DNA of 64,000 nt, taken from the NCBI RefSeq assembly GCF_009828115.1, contig NZ_WTYL01000002.1, positions 434,001 to 498,000 on the forward strand, in the 5' to 3' direction. The DNA comes from Allopontixanthobacter sediminis. Lineage in GTDB: Bacteria > Pseudomonadota > Alphaproteobacteria > Sphingomonadales > Sphingomonadaceae. How positions within the stretch are numbered: the first letter of the stretch is position 1; each line of letters begins with the position of its first letter. The notes beneath the pieces were generated by a model that was not told the DNA's origin, made no database searches, and saw only the letters and a list, made by a program, of their open reading frames with translations. The position numbers were made by a program, and so were the translations under genes. Below are positions 18,804-28,225 of this stretch, in pieces.

Positions 18804-18829
18804 AACGCCGCGTAACTTCAATCGGTTCC
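18804..18829 (-). promoter_or_regulatory. EcfG (general stress response) promoter for the GlsB/YeaQ-like gene
   Basis: On the minus strand GGAAC (18829-18825) and CGTT (18807-18804) are separated by 17 bases. This matches the alphaproteobacterial EcfG consensus exactly and lies 44 bases before the start codon. Confidence 0.75.
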
Positions 18830-18953
18830 CGGTCACTTCTCGCCGGGTAGGCAGGACTTACGTCGCGGAAGGGCACGTGGCAATCACCCGCGACACCATA
18901 CGATATGTCAGGCGTTATGGCTTGGCCATGCGACGGAGCGCCGCAAGAAGAGC

Positions 18954-19253
18954 TTAATACTTAAGCTGGCGCTCGTACAAGTCGCGGTAGTGCTGGATAC
19001 GGGTCACCCGAAGTCCCTGCATGCCCGAACGGTCGACCGCCCGTTGCCACGATGCGAACTCTTCGAGCGTAAGATTGTAGCGCTCCAGCACTTCGTCGAT
19101 GGTCAGCAAACCGCCATTGACCGCAGCGACCACTTCCGCCTTGCGGCGCACGACCCAGCGCTTGGTGCTCGGCGGCGGCAGATCGTCGACCGTCAACGGC
19201 TCTCCGAGGGGACCGATGACCTGAGCTGCGCGGATTTTCTGGTTTTCTATCAT
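18954..19253 (-). CDS. sciP: CtrA inhibitor SciP (DUF1153)
   Basis: 99 residues with the DUF1153 signature (IGPLGEPLTVDDLPPPSTKRWVVRRKAEVVAAV, then GGLLTIDEVLERYNLTLEEFASWQRAVDRSGMQGLRVTRIQHYR). In Caulobacter SciP binds CtrA at promoters and blocks its transcriptional activity in G1/swarmer cells, through a helix-turn-helix-like fold. Its start overlaps the stop of the upstream hypothetical gene by four bases, so the two are probably co-expressed. Confidence 0.93.
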   Translation of the reverse strand: MIENQKIRAAQVIGPLGEPLTVDDLPPPSTKRWVVRRKAEVVAAVNGGLLTIDEVLERYNLTLEEFASWQRAVDRSGMQGLRVTRIQHYRDLYERQLKY

Positions 19254-19618
19254 TTCAACTCTCGGTCGCCGGATGTAATGTCATTCGGATCAGCCGAAGT
19301 TCTAGGCTGCGCGGTTTTGCTATCCGCTAAAGTTTTGCAGTTAACAGGCCGTGCACGGTAATTAACCGAGGTTACATTTCCTGCCGAATCGGCGGACCCG
19401 TCGGCCAGTGCGCTGCAGGAACGCGGCGGCGAGTCGGCGAGCGAGGAAAAATTGGCCGAGCGCAGCGCGGAGGTATGCGCGAGACTCTGGCGGAAATCCC
19501 GCATTGCCGCGAGTCGAGCGGTAAGCTCGGACCATGCGACCAGCCGCAGGGGTGCCCGCTCGGCATCGTCGGGCCGCGGCTGGCCAAAGGCAAATTGACT
19601 GTTGGACGTTTCGTTCAT
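19250..19618 (-). CDS. Hypothetical protein translationally coupled to sciP
   Basis: 122 residues, no signal peptide or membrane segment. The N-terminal part has a helical block, PLRLVAWSELTARLAAMRDFRQSL, and the C-terminal part is polar and low in structure, ending in TSGDREL. I recall similar short proteins (VAWSELTARLAA motif, GDRE end) near sciP in other sphingomonads, but I do not know a function. The ATGA overlap with sciP supports it being real. The middle (about residues 50-105) has weaker coding character. Confidence 0.6.
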   Translation of the reverse strand: MNETSNSQFAFGQPRPDDAERAPLRLVAWSELTARLAAMRDFRQSLAHTSALRSANFSSLADSPPRSCSALADGSADSAGNVTSVNYRARPVNCKTLADSKTAQPRTSADPNDITSGDRELK

Positions 19619-19652
19619 GACAACGCTCTTACCAGCGCGATGGTCAAGATAG

Positions 19653-19690
19653 GGTAAAGCCCGGGTTTACCTGTGATTAGGAAACCCTAA
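19653..19690. promoter_or_regulatory. Two adjacent dyads in the divergent sciP-operon/mnmA promoter region
   Basis: GGTAAA and TTTACC (19653-19671) flank a GC-rich centre, and TTAGG and CCTAA (19677-19690) flank AAAC. Both are operator-like and sit between the starts at 19618 (-) and 19786 (+). No protein can be assigned. Confidence 0.3.
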
Positions 19691-19785
19691 CGAATTCGCG
19701 GCTTCCGTAGCGGGGCATCTGCCATCGGGAAGGCGAGGGGATACCCCTCTGGCCGCAGCGGGCACAGATGTGTAAGGGGCGGACC

Positions 19786-20958
19786 ATGGAAACCGCCGCA
19801 ACGCTTGATTCCGCGCTGGACACCGCCAGCCTGTTCGACCTGCCACGTCCAGCCACCGAGTGCCGGATCGTGGTCGCGATGTCGGGCGGAGTCGATTCGT
19901 CCGTGGTCGCCGCCCTTGCCGCGGCATCCGGGGCCGAGGTCATCGGGATCACTCTGCAATTGTACGATTACGGCGCCGCGACAGGCCGCAAGGGTGCCTG
20001 CTGCGCCGGTGACGACATCAGCGATGCGCGCGCCGTGGCAGACCGGCTGGGCATCGCACATTACGTGTTCGACCACGAAAGCGCGTTCCGTGAGGAAGTG
20101 GTCGAGACCTTCGCCGATGCCTATTTGCAGGGCCGCACGCCAGTGCCGTGCATCCGTTGCAACATGGGTCCGAAATTCACCGACCTGCTGCGAATGGCGC
20201 GCGAACTCGGTGCGGATTGCCTTGCCACCGGGCATTATGTCCGCCGCGAGATGGGCCCCGCCGGAGCAGAGCTGCACCGGGCGCTCGATCCGGCGCGCGA
20301 CCAGTCCTATTTCCTTTATGCGACCACCGAAGCGCAGCTCGATTTCCTGCGTTTTCCCTTGGGCGGCCTGCCCAAGTCGCAGGTCCGCGAGCTGGCGGAG
20401 CAAGCGGGACTGCGTAACGCCGCAAAGCCGGACAGCCAGGACATCTGCTTCGTACCTGACGGTGATTACGCGAAGATCGTTACCTCGCTCCGCCCCGAAG
20501 GCGCGCGGACTGGCGCAATCGTCCACGCCGAAACCGGCGAAACGCTGGGCGAGCACAAGGGTGTCATTCATTTCACAGTTGGCCAGCGGCGGGGCCTCGA
20601 TATCGGCGGCCAGCCGGAACCGCTTTATGTGATCGGTCTCGATGCAGAAACCGCGCAAGTGAGGGTCGGTCCGAAGCGGCTGCTGGCAGTGGGCGCGGCG
20701 ACGGTGATCGAAACCAACCGGATCGGCCCAATGCCGTCAGGACCGCTGACCGCCAAAGTCCGGTCACTGTCGAAGCCGGTGCAGGTCACGGTGGAGGGCG
20801 CTCTCGGTCAAGGGGCAACTGTCACGCTGCGCTTCGCCAACCCCGAATTCGGCGTGGCGCCGGGGCAGGCTGCAGTGATTTATGCGGATGACCGGGTAAT
20901 CGGTGGCGGCTGGATCGAAACCACGACCCCCGCGATCTCCCTCGACACTGTCGTATAA
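19786..20958 (+). CDS. mnmA: tRNA-specific 2-thiouridylase MnmA
   Basis: 390 residues. MnmA thiolates U34 of tRNA-Lys, -Glu and -Gln. The PP-loop is SGGVDSS (33-39); the catalytic cysteines are Cys125 (CIRCN) and Cys221 (SQDICF). ATGHY and the C-terminal beta domain (GQRRGLDIG...YVIGLD) follow. The start at 19786 is preferred over an in-frame upstream codon because AAGGGG lies at suitable distance before it. The family's usual N-terminus begins nearer the PP-loop, so the first 25 residues are an alphaproteobacterial extension. Confidence 0.95.
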   Translation: METAATLDSALDTASLFDLPRPATECRIVVAMSGGVDSSVVAALAAASGAEVIGITLQLYDYGAATGRKGACCAGDDISDARAVADRLGIAHYVFDHESAFREEVVETFADAYLQGRTPVPCIRCNMGPKFTDLLRMARELGADCLATGHYVRREMGPAGAELHRALDPARDQSYFLYATTEAQLDFLRFPLGGLPKSQVRELAEQAGLRNAAKPDSQDICFVPDGDYAKIVTSLRPEGARTGAIVHAETGETLGEHKGVIHFTVGQRRGLDIGGQPEPLYVIGLDAETAQVRVGPKRLLAVGAATVIETNRIGPMPSGPLTAKVRSLSKPVQVTVEGALGQGATVTLRFANPEFGVAPGQAAVIYADDRVIGGGWIETTTPAISLDTVV

Positions 20959-20987
20959 CAAAAGGCCCCGCCGGGGGGCGGGGCCTT
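20956..20987 (-). terminator. Terminator between convergent mnmA and a small secreted-protein gene
   Basis: An 11-bp stem (AAGGCCCCGCC/GGCGGGGCCTT) with a GGGG loop. The T-run (CCTTTTGTT) is on the minus strand, so it mainly serves the gene at 21015; on + it follows mnmA directly without a T-run. Confidence 0.7.
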
Positions 20988-21014
20988 CGGATATCGTCAA
21001 ACCGTCAAGCCGGC

Positions 21015-21242
21015 TCAGGCGCTAACAGGTTCGTCGTCATCTCCGTCGGCGATGATGACAATTGCGGCAATTACGGCCGCTGCGCCCAACAGGGCCAGGA
21101 TGATGCCGTTGCCTTCAAGATTGCTTTCCGCTTCCACCGGAGCGCTGGCCCGCGCCATATCGGCCTGCGCGGCGTAAGCGGCGGCGGGGGAGATCGTAAG
21201 GGCGGCCGCTGCTGCGGCAAGGGTCATTTTCTTGATCAGCAT
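21015..21242 (-). CDS. Small secreted or membrane protein of unknown function
   Basis: 75 residues from the ATG at 21242, chosen for the AAGGAGC site just upstream; a longer frame to 21278 lacks support. It has a signal peptide (cleavage near AYAAQ), a polar linker, a hydrophobic segment (GIILALLGAAAVIAAIVIIA) and an acidic tail (DGDDDEPVSA). Proteins of this design are common in Sphingomonadales and uncharacterised. A TTGCCA-N17-TATTAA promoter lies upstream. Confidence 0.75.
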   Translation of the reverse strand: MLIKKMTLAAAAAALTISPAAAYAAQADMARASAPVEAESNLEGNGIILALLGAAAVIAAIVIIADGDDDEPVSA

Positions 21243-21284
21243 ATTCAAAGCTCCTTCGGTGCTGGGTGGATATTTCAAGCCGAA

Positions 21285-21313
21285 TTAATAATCCGGTCCG
21301 TTCATATTGGCAA
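21285..21313 (-). promoter_or_regulatory. Putative promoter of the small secreted-protein gene
   Basis: TTGCCA (21313-21308) and TATTAA (21290-21285) on the minus strand with a 17-base spacer, 42 bases before the start at 21242. Confidence 0.45.
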
Positions 21314-21369
21314 CTTCCCGCGAGATAAAATGTTCCGCAAAAGGTCCAGGCCGAGTTGCGTCCCGGCCC

Positions 21370-21753
21370 CTAGTCTTCCCATCGCTCCATCACGCAGCCG
21401 TACCCCTTGCGATAGGTGGCTACGGCGGGCGGCAGCAGGGGATAGCGGGCCCTGATGCTCTTGGCTTCCTCGTCTTCGCTCAGTGACACCAGCTCCATTC
21501 CTGCCAACCGGTCTTTCTTGCAGTCTTCGAGGCTGCGCCCACCAATGTAGCGGCACGAACAGGCGACATGCGCGCTGTAGGTAGACCCGGCACCGGTGTA
21601 GCCGAGGATCGGCGCGCGGTAGAACCAGCCCAGCGCGGCCAGCAACACCGCAACCACCAGCAGCGCCCACGGCCAGCGCGATTTCTGCCGGCGAGCGGCG
21701 GAAGAACGCGAACGGGTTCTCGCCGCCGACGATTTCGGTTTAGTAATTGCCAA
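21370..21753 (-). CDS. Membrane-anchored hypothetical protein
   Basis: 127 residues from a TTG start with an AAGGA site 7 bases before it; the frame is open upstream but that part is antisense to the hydrolase gene. A basic N-terminus is followed by one membrane helix (WPWALLVVAVLLAALGWFY) and an exported part with conserved-looking cysteines (HVACSCRYIGGRSLEDCKKD...YGCVMERWED). No known domain is recognised. It is divergent from the serine hydrolase at 21782, with only 28 bases between start codons. Confidence 0.65.
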   Translation of the reverse strand: MAITKPKSSAARTRSRSSAARRQKSRWPWALLVVAVLLAALGWFYRAPILGYTGAGSTYSAHVACSCRYIGGRSLEDCKKDRLAGMELVSLSEDEEAKSIRARYPLLPPAVATYRKGYGCVMERWED

Positions 21754-21781
21754 GCGGGTATCCTTGCGCAAATGGGGTTCG

Positions 21782-22918
21782 ATGACGCGACGTTCCGTTT
21801 CCCATATCGCCAGCTTGGTGCTGCTGCCAAGCCTTGCCTTGAGCATGGCCGCCTGCAGCAACACCCCACCCCCGCCCGAGCCCCTGACGCAGGAAGCGCT
21901 GGCGGCGGTCAAGGACACTCCGGGCGCCCCGAAAGAGCAGCTTGCACGGCAGATCGATGAAGTTTTCACCGCTCCCGGCGTCGGCGAAACGCGCGCCATG
22001 GTGGTGATGCACGGCGGGACGATAGCGGCGGAACGCTATGCGGCGGGTTACGACGCCGAGACGAAGTTCGTCAGCTGGTCGATGGCCAAGACCGTCACCG
22101 CGGTGATGATCGGAATGCTGGTGGCGGACGGACGATTGAGGCTGGACGATAGCCCGCCCCTGCCGCGGTGGCAGCGGCCGGGCGATCCACGCGGCGAGAT
22201 TACCCTGCGGCAATTGCTCCAGATGCGTTCCGGGCTGCGCCATACCGAGGCCGGCAATCCGCCGTACGAATCCTCCGAAGTGCGAATGCTGTTTCTCGAC
22301 GGACGGGACGATATGGCGGATTGGGCGACAGCCCAGCCCTTGGAAGCCGAGCCGGGTGCCCAGTTCGAATATTCGTCCAACACTACGGTGATCCTGGCCG
22401 ACATTGCGGCGCGGGTGCTGACCGACAGCAACGATCCCGAGACCCGCCGCAGGGCCGTCGACGATTACCTGCAGACCCGGCTGTTCGGACCGGTGGGCAT
22501 GGATTCGATGGTCCCCGAATATGACGCCAGTGGGACGTTGATCGGCGGCAGCCTGATCCACGGGACCGCGCGCGACTGGGCCAAGTTCGGCGAGTTCCTG
22601 CGCAACAAGGGGTCGGTTCGCGGCGCGCAGCTGATCCCCCGCACATGGATCGATTTCATGCGCAAGCCCAGCCCGCGTTCCGAATTCTACGGTGCGCAAA
22701 CATGGCTCAACCGCGATTCGGGCCTCGACCGGGACGACCAGCTGCAGGACCGCGGACCATCCACGATGTTCGCCGCGATCGGCCACATGGGCCAATATGT
22801 GCTGGTCTCGCCGGACCAGAAATTGACCGTAGTCCGGCTCGGCCATTCGGACACGGAACAGCGCAAGGCGATGCTGCAGGAATTGCTCGACGTGGTGGAG
22901 CTTTACCCCGCGAGGTAG
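21782..22918 (+). CDS. Serine hydrolase lipoprotein, beta-lactamase/class C family
   Basis: 378 residues. The lipobox LSMAAC (Cys25) predicts a lipoprotein. The catalytic SxxK is SMAK (100-103) in VSWSMAKTV, with a YSSN motif (YxN) further on and HMGQ near the end. Members include beta-lactamases, D,D-peptidases and esterases; the substrate is unknown. The ATG at 21782 is preferred; the frame is open upstream to a TTG. The 3' end overlaps phzF by 16 bases tail to tail. Its neighbour on the other strand may be a partner. Confidence 0.85.
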   Translation: MTRRSVSHIASLVLLPSLALSMAACSNTPPPPEPLTQEALAAVKDTPGAPKEQLARQIDEVFTAPGVGETRAMVVMHGGTIAAERYAAGYDAETKFVSWSMAKTVTAVMIGMLVADGRLRLDDSPPLPRWQRPGDPRGEITLRQLLQMRSGLRHTEAGNPPYESSEVRMLFLDGRDDMADWATAQPLEAEPGAQFEYSSNTTVILADIAARVLTDSNDPETRRRAVDDYLQTRLFGPVGMDSMVPEYDASGTLIGGSLIHGTARDWAKFGEFLRNKGSVRGAQLIPRTWIDFMRKPSPRSEFYGAQTWLNRDSGLDRDDQLQDRGPSTMFAAIGHMGQYVLVSPDQKLTVVRLGHSDTEQRKAMLQELLDVVELYPAR

Positions 22919-23718
22919 AATTTGCCCTCGACCACCGTCACGCAGTTCCCGCCAAGCCACGCGCGATCGCCATCGGCGCCTTTCGCGATCTGGCAGGTCA
23001 GGTCACCGCCCCGCGCCGAAGCCTGATGCGCTGTGAAGCTCGTACGGCCGAGCCGTCCCGTCCAGAACCCGGTCAGCACCGCATGGGCCGATCCGGTCAC
23101 ACTGTCCTCATCCACCCCGCCGCCAGGCACAAACACCCGGCTGACAATATCGGTCCTATCGCCCGGCGCGGTACAAATAAACTGGTTCGCCCCCAATGCG
23201 CCCAGCCCCCGAATATCCGGTGCGAGCCCGCGCACCGCCTGTTCGTCCGGATAGAGAAACACGTCATAACCAGCCGGATTGCGCCATACCTCGAGCGGTT
23301 CCGCGCCAAGGAGCGCCGCCGCCTCGAGCCACGCGTCCGGTTCGACAGGGATCACCGGCAGGGCGACTTCGTATCCGGCCGGGCTGCGGCGAACCTCCAG
23401 TATGCCGGCCTTGCGGGTACGGAAGGTTACGCTGTCCCCGCCGTCCCGGGACAGGAGCACATGACCAGACGCGAGCGTGGCATGGCCGCACAGCGCGATT
23501 TCCACCGCAGGGGTGAACCAGCGCAATTCCCAAACCGCCGCGCCGGTTTCGTCCTTCACCACAAACGCGGTTTCGGCGAAGTTGTTCTCCTCCCCGATAG
23601 CCTGCAACACATCGTCGGGCAGCCACGCATCCAGCGGCATCACTGCGGCCTGGTTACCGGCGAAAGGCTGGTCGGCAAAGGCGTCGACATGCCAGTAGGG
23701 CAGCGTTCGGGTCATCAT
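22903..23718 (-). CDS. PhzF-family isomerase
   Basis: 271 residues with the PhzF signature: VDAFADQPFAGNQAAVMPL, ENNFAETAFV (the conserved Glu used in catalysis), GHATLASGHVL and GSAHAVLTGFW. PhzF itself isomerises a phenazine precursor. There are no phenazine genes here, so the substrate is unknown. It is the third gene of an ATGA-coupled set with pdxH and a cation exporter. Its end overlaps the hydrolase gene convergently. Confidence 0.9.
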   Translation of the reverse strand: MMTRTLPYWHVDAFADQPFAGNQAAVMPLDAWLPDDVLQAIGEENNFAETAFVVKDETGAAVWELRWFTPAVEIALCGHATLASGHVLLSRDGGDSVTFRTRKAGILEVRRSPAGYEVALPVIPVEPDAWLEAAALLGAEPLEVWRNPAGYDVFLYPDEQAVRGLAPDIRGLGALGANQFICTAPGDRTDIVSRVFVPGGGVDEDSVTGSAHAVLTGFWTGRLGRTSFTAHQASARGGDLTCQIAKGADGDRAWLGGNCVTVVEGKFYLAG

Positions 23719-24659
23719 TCTTTCTCCAGCTTGGCGAACTCGTCGGTCTCGACCAGCGCGTTGCCCGGTTCGTCCACATGCCCCTCCGGGTCGATATGGA
23801 TCAGCAGTTCCATATCGGGGAAATGGCGGCCGAGATCCTCCTCGACCCGTTCGATGATGTCATGCGCCTGCCGGACGGTCATTGCTTCGGGCAGATCGAC
23901 GTGGAATTGCACGAAATCCCGGTGGCCGCTGGTGCGCGTGCGCAGGTCGTGGAGATTGGTGAGTTCCGGGTGCATTGCCGCCAGTTCGACGAACCGCTGG
24001 CGCTTTTCTTCCGGCCATTCGCGGTCCATCAAATGGTCGATCGCTTCCATCGCGGCGCGCCATGCGCCCCACAGCAACCACGCGGCGATGGCGAGCCCGA
24101 ACAGCGGGTCGGCCAGTCCGAAACCGGCGTATTGATCCAGCACCAATGCGGCGATGACCGCGACATTCAGCAGCAGGTCCGACTGGTAATGGACATGGTC
24201 CGCCGAAATCGCGACCGAACCGGTCTTGCGGATGACATGGCGCTGCCAGGCGAGCAGCACGATGGTCAGGATGATCGCGATGACCGATACCGTGATCCCC
24301 GCCGGCGCGGCCTCTGTCCTACCGCCCTCCGCGATGCGCCGGATCGCCCCGAAAGCGATGCCGGAAGCGGAGAGGGCGATCAGCATTACCTGAAATATGG
24401 CCGATAGGGATTCTGCCTTGCCGTGGCCGAACCGGTGATCCGCATCGGCGGGCTGCGCGGCGATATACACCCCGAGCAGGGTCGCCGCGCTCGCCACCAG
24501 GTCGAGCGCGGTATCGGCGAGGCTGCCGAGCATAGCGGTCGAACCGGTCTGCCAGGTCGCCCATAGCTTCAGCGCCACCAGCAGGGCCGCGGTCGACATC
24601 GACGCAATCGCCGCACTGCGCGTCAACGCGGAACGGTTGGCGAGCGACGGGTCGGTCAT
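23715..24659 (-). CDS. Cation diffusion facilitator (FieF/YiiP-like metal exporter)
   Basis: 314 residues with six membrane segments and a C-terminal cytoplasmic metallochaperone-like domain (FVQFHVDLPEAMTVRQAHDIIERVE, HIDPEGHVD). Site A residues are visible as LADTALDL (D-x3-D) and ADHVHYQSD (H-x3-D), plus DHRFGHGK. It exports Zn2+ or Fe2+ in exchange for protons. It overlaps both neighbours by four bases. Confidence 0.92.
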   Translation of the reverse strand: MTDPSLANRSALTRSAAIASMSTAALLVALKLWATWQTGSTAMLGSLADTALDLVASAATLLGVYIAAQPADADHRFGHGKAESLSAIFQVMLIALSASGIAFGAIRRIAEGGRTEAAPAGITVSVIAIILTIVLLAWQRHVIRKTGSVAISADHVHYQSDLLLNVAVIAALVLDQYAGFGLADPLFGLAIAAWLLWGAWRAAMEAIDHLMDREWPEEKRQRFVELAAMHPELTNLHDLRTRTSGHRDFVQFHVDLPEAMTVRQAHDIIERVEEDLGRHFPDMELLIHIDPEGHVDEPGNALVETDEFAKLEKE

Positions 24660-25297
24660 GGGAACAGCAACGTGTCGGTCCAGCCGGAAGCATCCTCGCT
24701 GCGTTCGAACCGGCGGCGATCATGCAGCCGATTGGGGCGGTCGAGCCAGAATTCGAAGGCCCGGGGACACAGCGTGAAGCCGGTCCAGTGCGACGGGCGT
24801 TGGACTTCGCCATCCGCAAACCGCGACCGCGCCGCTTCGTAGCGTTCGAGGAACGTGGTCCGGCTATCGAGCGGACGGGACTGGTCGGAGGCCACCGCGC
24901 CGAGCTGCGAATCGCGCGAGCGGCTGTGAAAATACGTGTCCGCCACCTCGGGGGCGACTTCCTGCAACGGACCCTCGATCCGGATCTGGCGCCGCAGCGA
25001 TTTCCAGTGAAACAGCAGCGCGGCCTCCGCATTGGCGCGAATCTCCTGCCCCTTGCGGCTGTGCGCGTTGGTGTAGAAAGTGAACCCGCCGCCCGCAAAC
25101 CCGCCGGAGCCCATATCCGGCCCGTGACCTTTCAGCAGCACCATCCGTACCGAAGGCACGCCGTCCGCGGTGGCCGTCGCGAGCGCCATCGCGTTGGAAT
25201 CGTTGGGCTCGCTCGCCCGTGCCTCGGCGAACCATTCGTCGAACAGCGCGAAGGGATCCGCGGAAGGAATCTGGCTCAGGGATTGGTCATCGGTCAT
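24656..25297 (-). CDS. pdxH: Pyridoxamine 5'-phosphate oxidase
   Basis: 213 residues. FMN-dependent oxidation of PNP/PMP to pyridoxal phosphate. Visible motifs are PSVRMVLLKG, FYTNAHSRKGQEIRAN, ALLFHWKSLRRQIRIEG and the C-terminal WLDRPNRLHDRRRFE. First gene of the minus-strand trio with the cation exporter and phzF, divergent from a DnaJ-type gene with 93 bases between them. Confidence 0.96.
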   Translation of the reverse strand: MTDDQSLSQIPSADPFALFDEWFAEARASEPNDSNAMALATATADGVPSVRMVLLKGHGPDMGSGGFAGGGFTFYTNAHSRKGQEIRANAEAALLFHWKSLRRQIRIEGPLQEVAPEVADTYFHSRSRDSQLGAVASDQSRPLDSRTTFLERYEAARSRFADGEVQRPSHWTGFTLCPRAFEFWLDRPNRLHDRRRFERSEDASGWTDTLLFP

Positions 25298-25353
25298 GCC
25301 TGCGCCCTACCTCGACAGGGGCCATGCGGTAAAGCTCCCGCGCGCACGAGCGG

Positions 25354-25381
25354 CTTGCAAGGGCGCACTGATACACCTAGC
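25354..25381 (+). promoter_or_regulatory. Possible heat-shock (RpoH) promoter for the DnaJ-type gene
   Basis: CTTG at 25354-25357 and CCTAGC at 25376-25381 with an 18-base spacer resemble the alphaproteobacterial RpoH pattern (CTTG ... CYTAT-T). Transcription would begin almost at the start codon, and there is no Shine-Dalgarno sequence, so the mRNA may be leaderless. Confidence 0.3.
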
Positions 25382-25390
25382 TAACACGCC

Positions 25391-26389
25391 ATGGCCGATC
25401 CTTACACAACCCTTGGAATTCCGCGTTCCGCGACCGACAAGGATATCAAGAGCGCTTATCGCAAATTGGCGAAAGAGCTTCACCCTGACCGGAACAAGGA
25501 CAATCCCAACGCGACCGAGCGGTTTTCGGCGGCCACGCAGGCATACGATTTGCTGTCGGACAAGGATCAGCGCGCCCGGTTCGACCGCGGCGAGATCGAC
25601 GCGGAAGGCAATCCGACCAGCCCCTTCGGCGGCGGCGGTTTCGGCGGGGGTTCGCGCTTCCGCGATGGCGGTTTCGGCACGCGGCCCGGCGGCCCGGGCG
25701 GTCAGGGCGGCTTTCGCCCCGAAGACATGGGCGGCTTCGCGCAGGAAGGTGTCGATCTCGGCGATATTTTCGAAGGCCTGTTCGGTGGGCGTACCGGAAT
25801 GGGTGCCGGCGGCGGCCCCGCCGGGATGGGCACCCGCCGGCCTCCTCCGCCGCCGAGCAAGGGGGCCGATATCCAGTACCGGCTGCGCGTGCCGTTCGTC
25901 GACGCTGCGACCCGCGCCGACCAGCGGATCACGCTGTCGGATGGCAAGACCATCGACCTGAAACTCCCCGCCGGGGTCGAGGACGGAACCCAGATGCGCC
26001 TGAAGGGCAAGGGTCAGGCGGGGGCCGGCGGCGGCGGCGACGGATTGGTCACGATTTCGGTCGAACCGCACGCCTTTTTCCGGCGCGAGGGGGACAATGT
26101 CCGTCTCGAACTTCCGATCACGCTGGACGAAGCCGTTAACGGGGCGAAAGTGAAGGTTCCGACCGTGGACGGCGCCGTGATGCTGACCGTCAGCCCCGGC
26201 AGTTCTTCGGGCAAGGTCCTGCGCCTCAAGGGCAAGGGATTCTCGACTAAGGCCGGCAGCCGCGGTGACCAACTGGTGACGCTGGAGATCGACCTTCCCG
26301 GCGACAAGGCGGACGAACTGGCCGACCTCGCCAAACGGCTCGATGGTTGGCGTGACACCCGCAATCCCCGAAACAGCCTGGGGGTGTAA
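25391..26389 (+). CDS. DnaJ-type cochaperone (CbpA-like, no zinc finger)
   Basis: 332 residues. The N-terminal J domain carries HPD in AKELHPDRNKDNP, followed by a Gly/Phe-rich linker (about 75-155) and the two beta-sandwich DnaJ C-terminal domains (ADIQYRLRVPFVDAATRA; KVPTVDGAVMLTVSPGSSSGKVLRLKGKGF). The CxxCxGxG zinc repeats are missing, so it is class B (CbpA/DjlA-like) rather than true DnaJ. It stimulates DnaK ATPase. It is followed after three bases by the yihY-type gene. Confidence 0.92.
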   Translation: MADPYTTLGIPRSATDKDIKSAYRKLAKELHPDRNKDNPNATERFSAATQAYDLLSDKDQRARFDRGEIDAEGNPTSPFGGGGFGGGSRFRDGGFGTRPGGPGGQGGFRPEDMGGFAQEGVDLGDIFEGLFGGRTGMGAGGGPAGMGTRRPPPPPSKGADIQYRLRVPFVDAATRADQRITLSDGKTIDLKLPAGVEDGTQMRLKGKGQAGAGGGGDGLVTISVEPHAFFRREGDNVRLELPITLDEAVNGAKVKVPTVDGAVMLTVSPGSSSGKVLRLKGKGFSTKAGSRGDQLVTLEIDLPGDKADELADLAKRLDGWRDTRNPRNSLGV

Positions 26390-26392
26390 TTC

Positions 26393-27381
26393 ATGCCTCC
26401 CGAGACGGATGCGGTTCCGGACCAGGATGCCGGACAGGACACTGACGGGCACCACCGTTCCAAGGTAAGCCGGATCAAGCGCAAGATGACCCCGGGCGCG
26501 CGTTTCATGGATGTGACCAAGCGGACGGTGGCAGGAACCTGGGCAGACGGGACCATTCACGCCGGCAATCTGGCGTATCTCTCGATCCTGACGATCTTTC
26601 CTTTCTTCATTCTCGGTGCAGCGATCTTCTCCGCAATTGGCGAGGAAAGCGAACGCGCGGCCACCATCAACACAATCCTGCTGGCGCTGCCGCCGGTCGT
26701 CGGCGAGGTAATCGGACCGGTCGCGCGGGACGTGATCAGTGCGCGAACCGGATGGTTCCTGTGGGTCGGCGGCGCGGTCGGCCTGTGGACGGTTTCGGGC
26801 TTGGTCGAAACGATCCGGGATATTCTCAGGCGTGCCTATGGGACACATCCAAAGCTGGCGTTCTGGCGTTACCGCCTGCTTTCGTTCGGGGTCATTATCG
26901 GGGCAATCTGCCTGTTGGTGATATCACTGATCGCGCAGGTAATGATCGGTGCGGCGCAGCAGGTGATCAGTTCGTATTTCCCCTGGCTCAGCGACGTGCT
27001 GACGGATCTTTCGTTCAGCCGGATCATTCCCGCCATCGGTCTGTACGTCTCGATATACCTGCTGTTTTTTACGCTGTCCCCCGCAGCATTCCGGCATCGC
27101 CGGTTTCCCAAATGGCCCGGAACCCTGCTGGTCACCGTCTGGTGGGTCGCAGTTACTGCCGCATTGCCGCCGCTATTGGGCACATTTTTCGCTTATGACA
27201 TGACCTATGGCAGCCTGGCAGGGATCATGGTGACCATGTTCTTCTTCTGGCTCGTTGGGCTGGGCATGGTATTGGGGGCGGAACTCAACGCTGCTCTGGC
27301 CGCAACCGGACGGAATTCCGCCGAAGCGAAATTGGCGGGTAGCAGGCAGCCGGAACAAGCCGAAACGGAGAATAAGATACA

Positions 27382-27385
<4 letters not shown>
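26393..27385 (+). CDS. YihY/BrkB-family inner-membrane protein
   Basis: 330 residues with a charged cytoplasmic N-terminus (about 45 residues) and six membrane segments (AYLSILTIFPFFILGAAIF; WFLWVGGAVGLWTVSGLVE; LSFGVIIGAICLLVISLIA; IIPAIGLYVSIYLLFF; TLLVTVWWVAVTAALPP; GIMVTMFFFWLVGLGMVLG). GAELNAALA closes the domain as usual. Formerly called ribonuclease BN; the real function is unknown. It overlaps fabI by four bases. Confidence 0.9.
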
Positions 27386-28206
<821 letters not shown>

Positions 28207-28225
28207 CGCCGGCTCCGCTCCAATT

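Noticed and set aside
19341-19376. CtrA-like TTAA elements upstream of sciP
   Set aside because: The TTAA pairs are 17 bases apart or have TTAC as the second half after six bases. They do not fit TTAA-N7-TTAA, and lie within an upstream gene.
25307-26848. Minus-strand open frame of 513 codons opposite the DnaJ-type and yihY-type genes
   Set aside because: Mirror of high-G+C coding DNA. The sense-strand proteins have clear domains.
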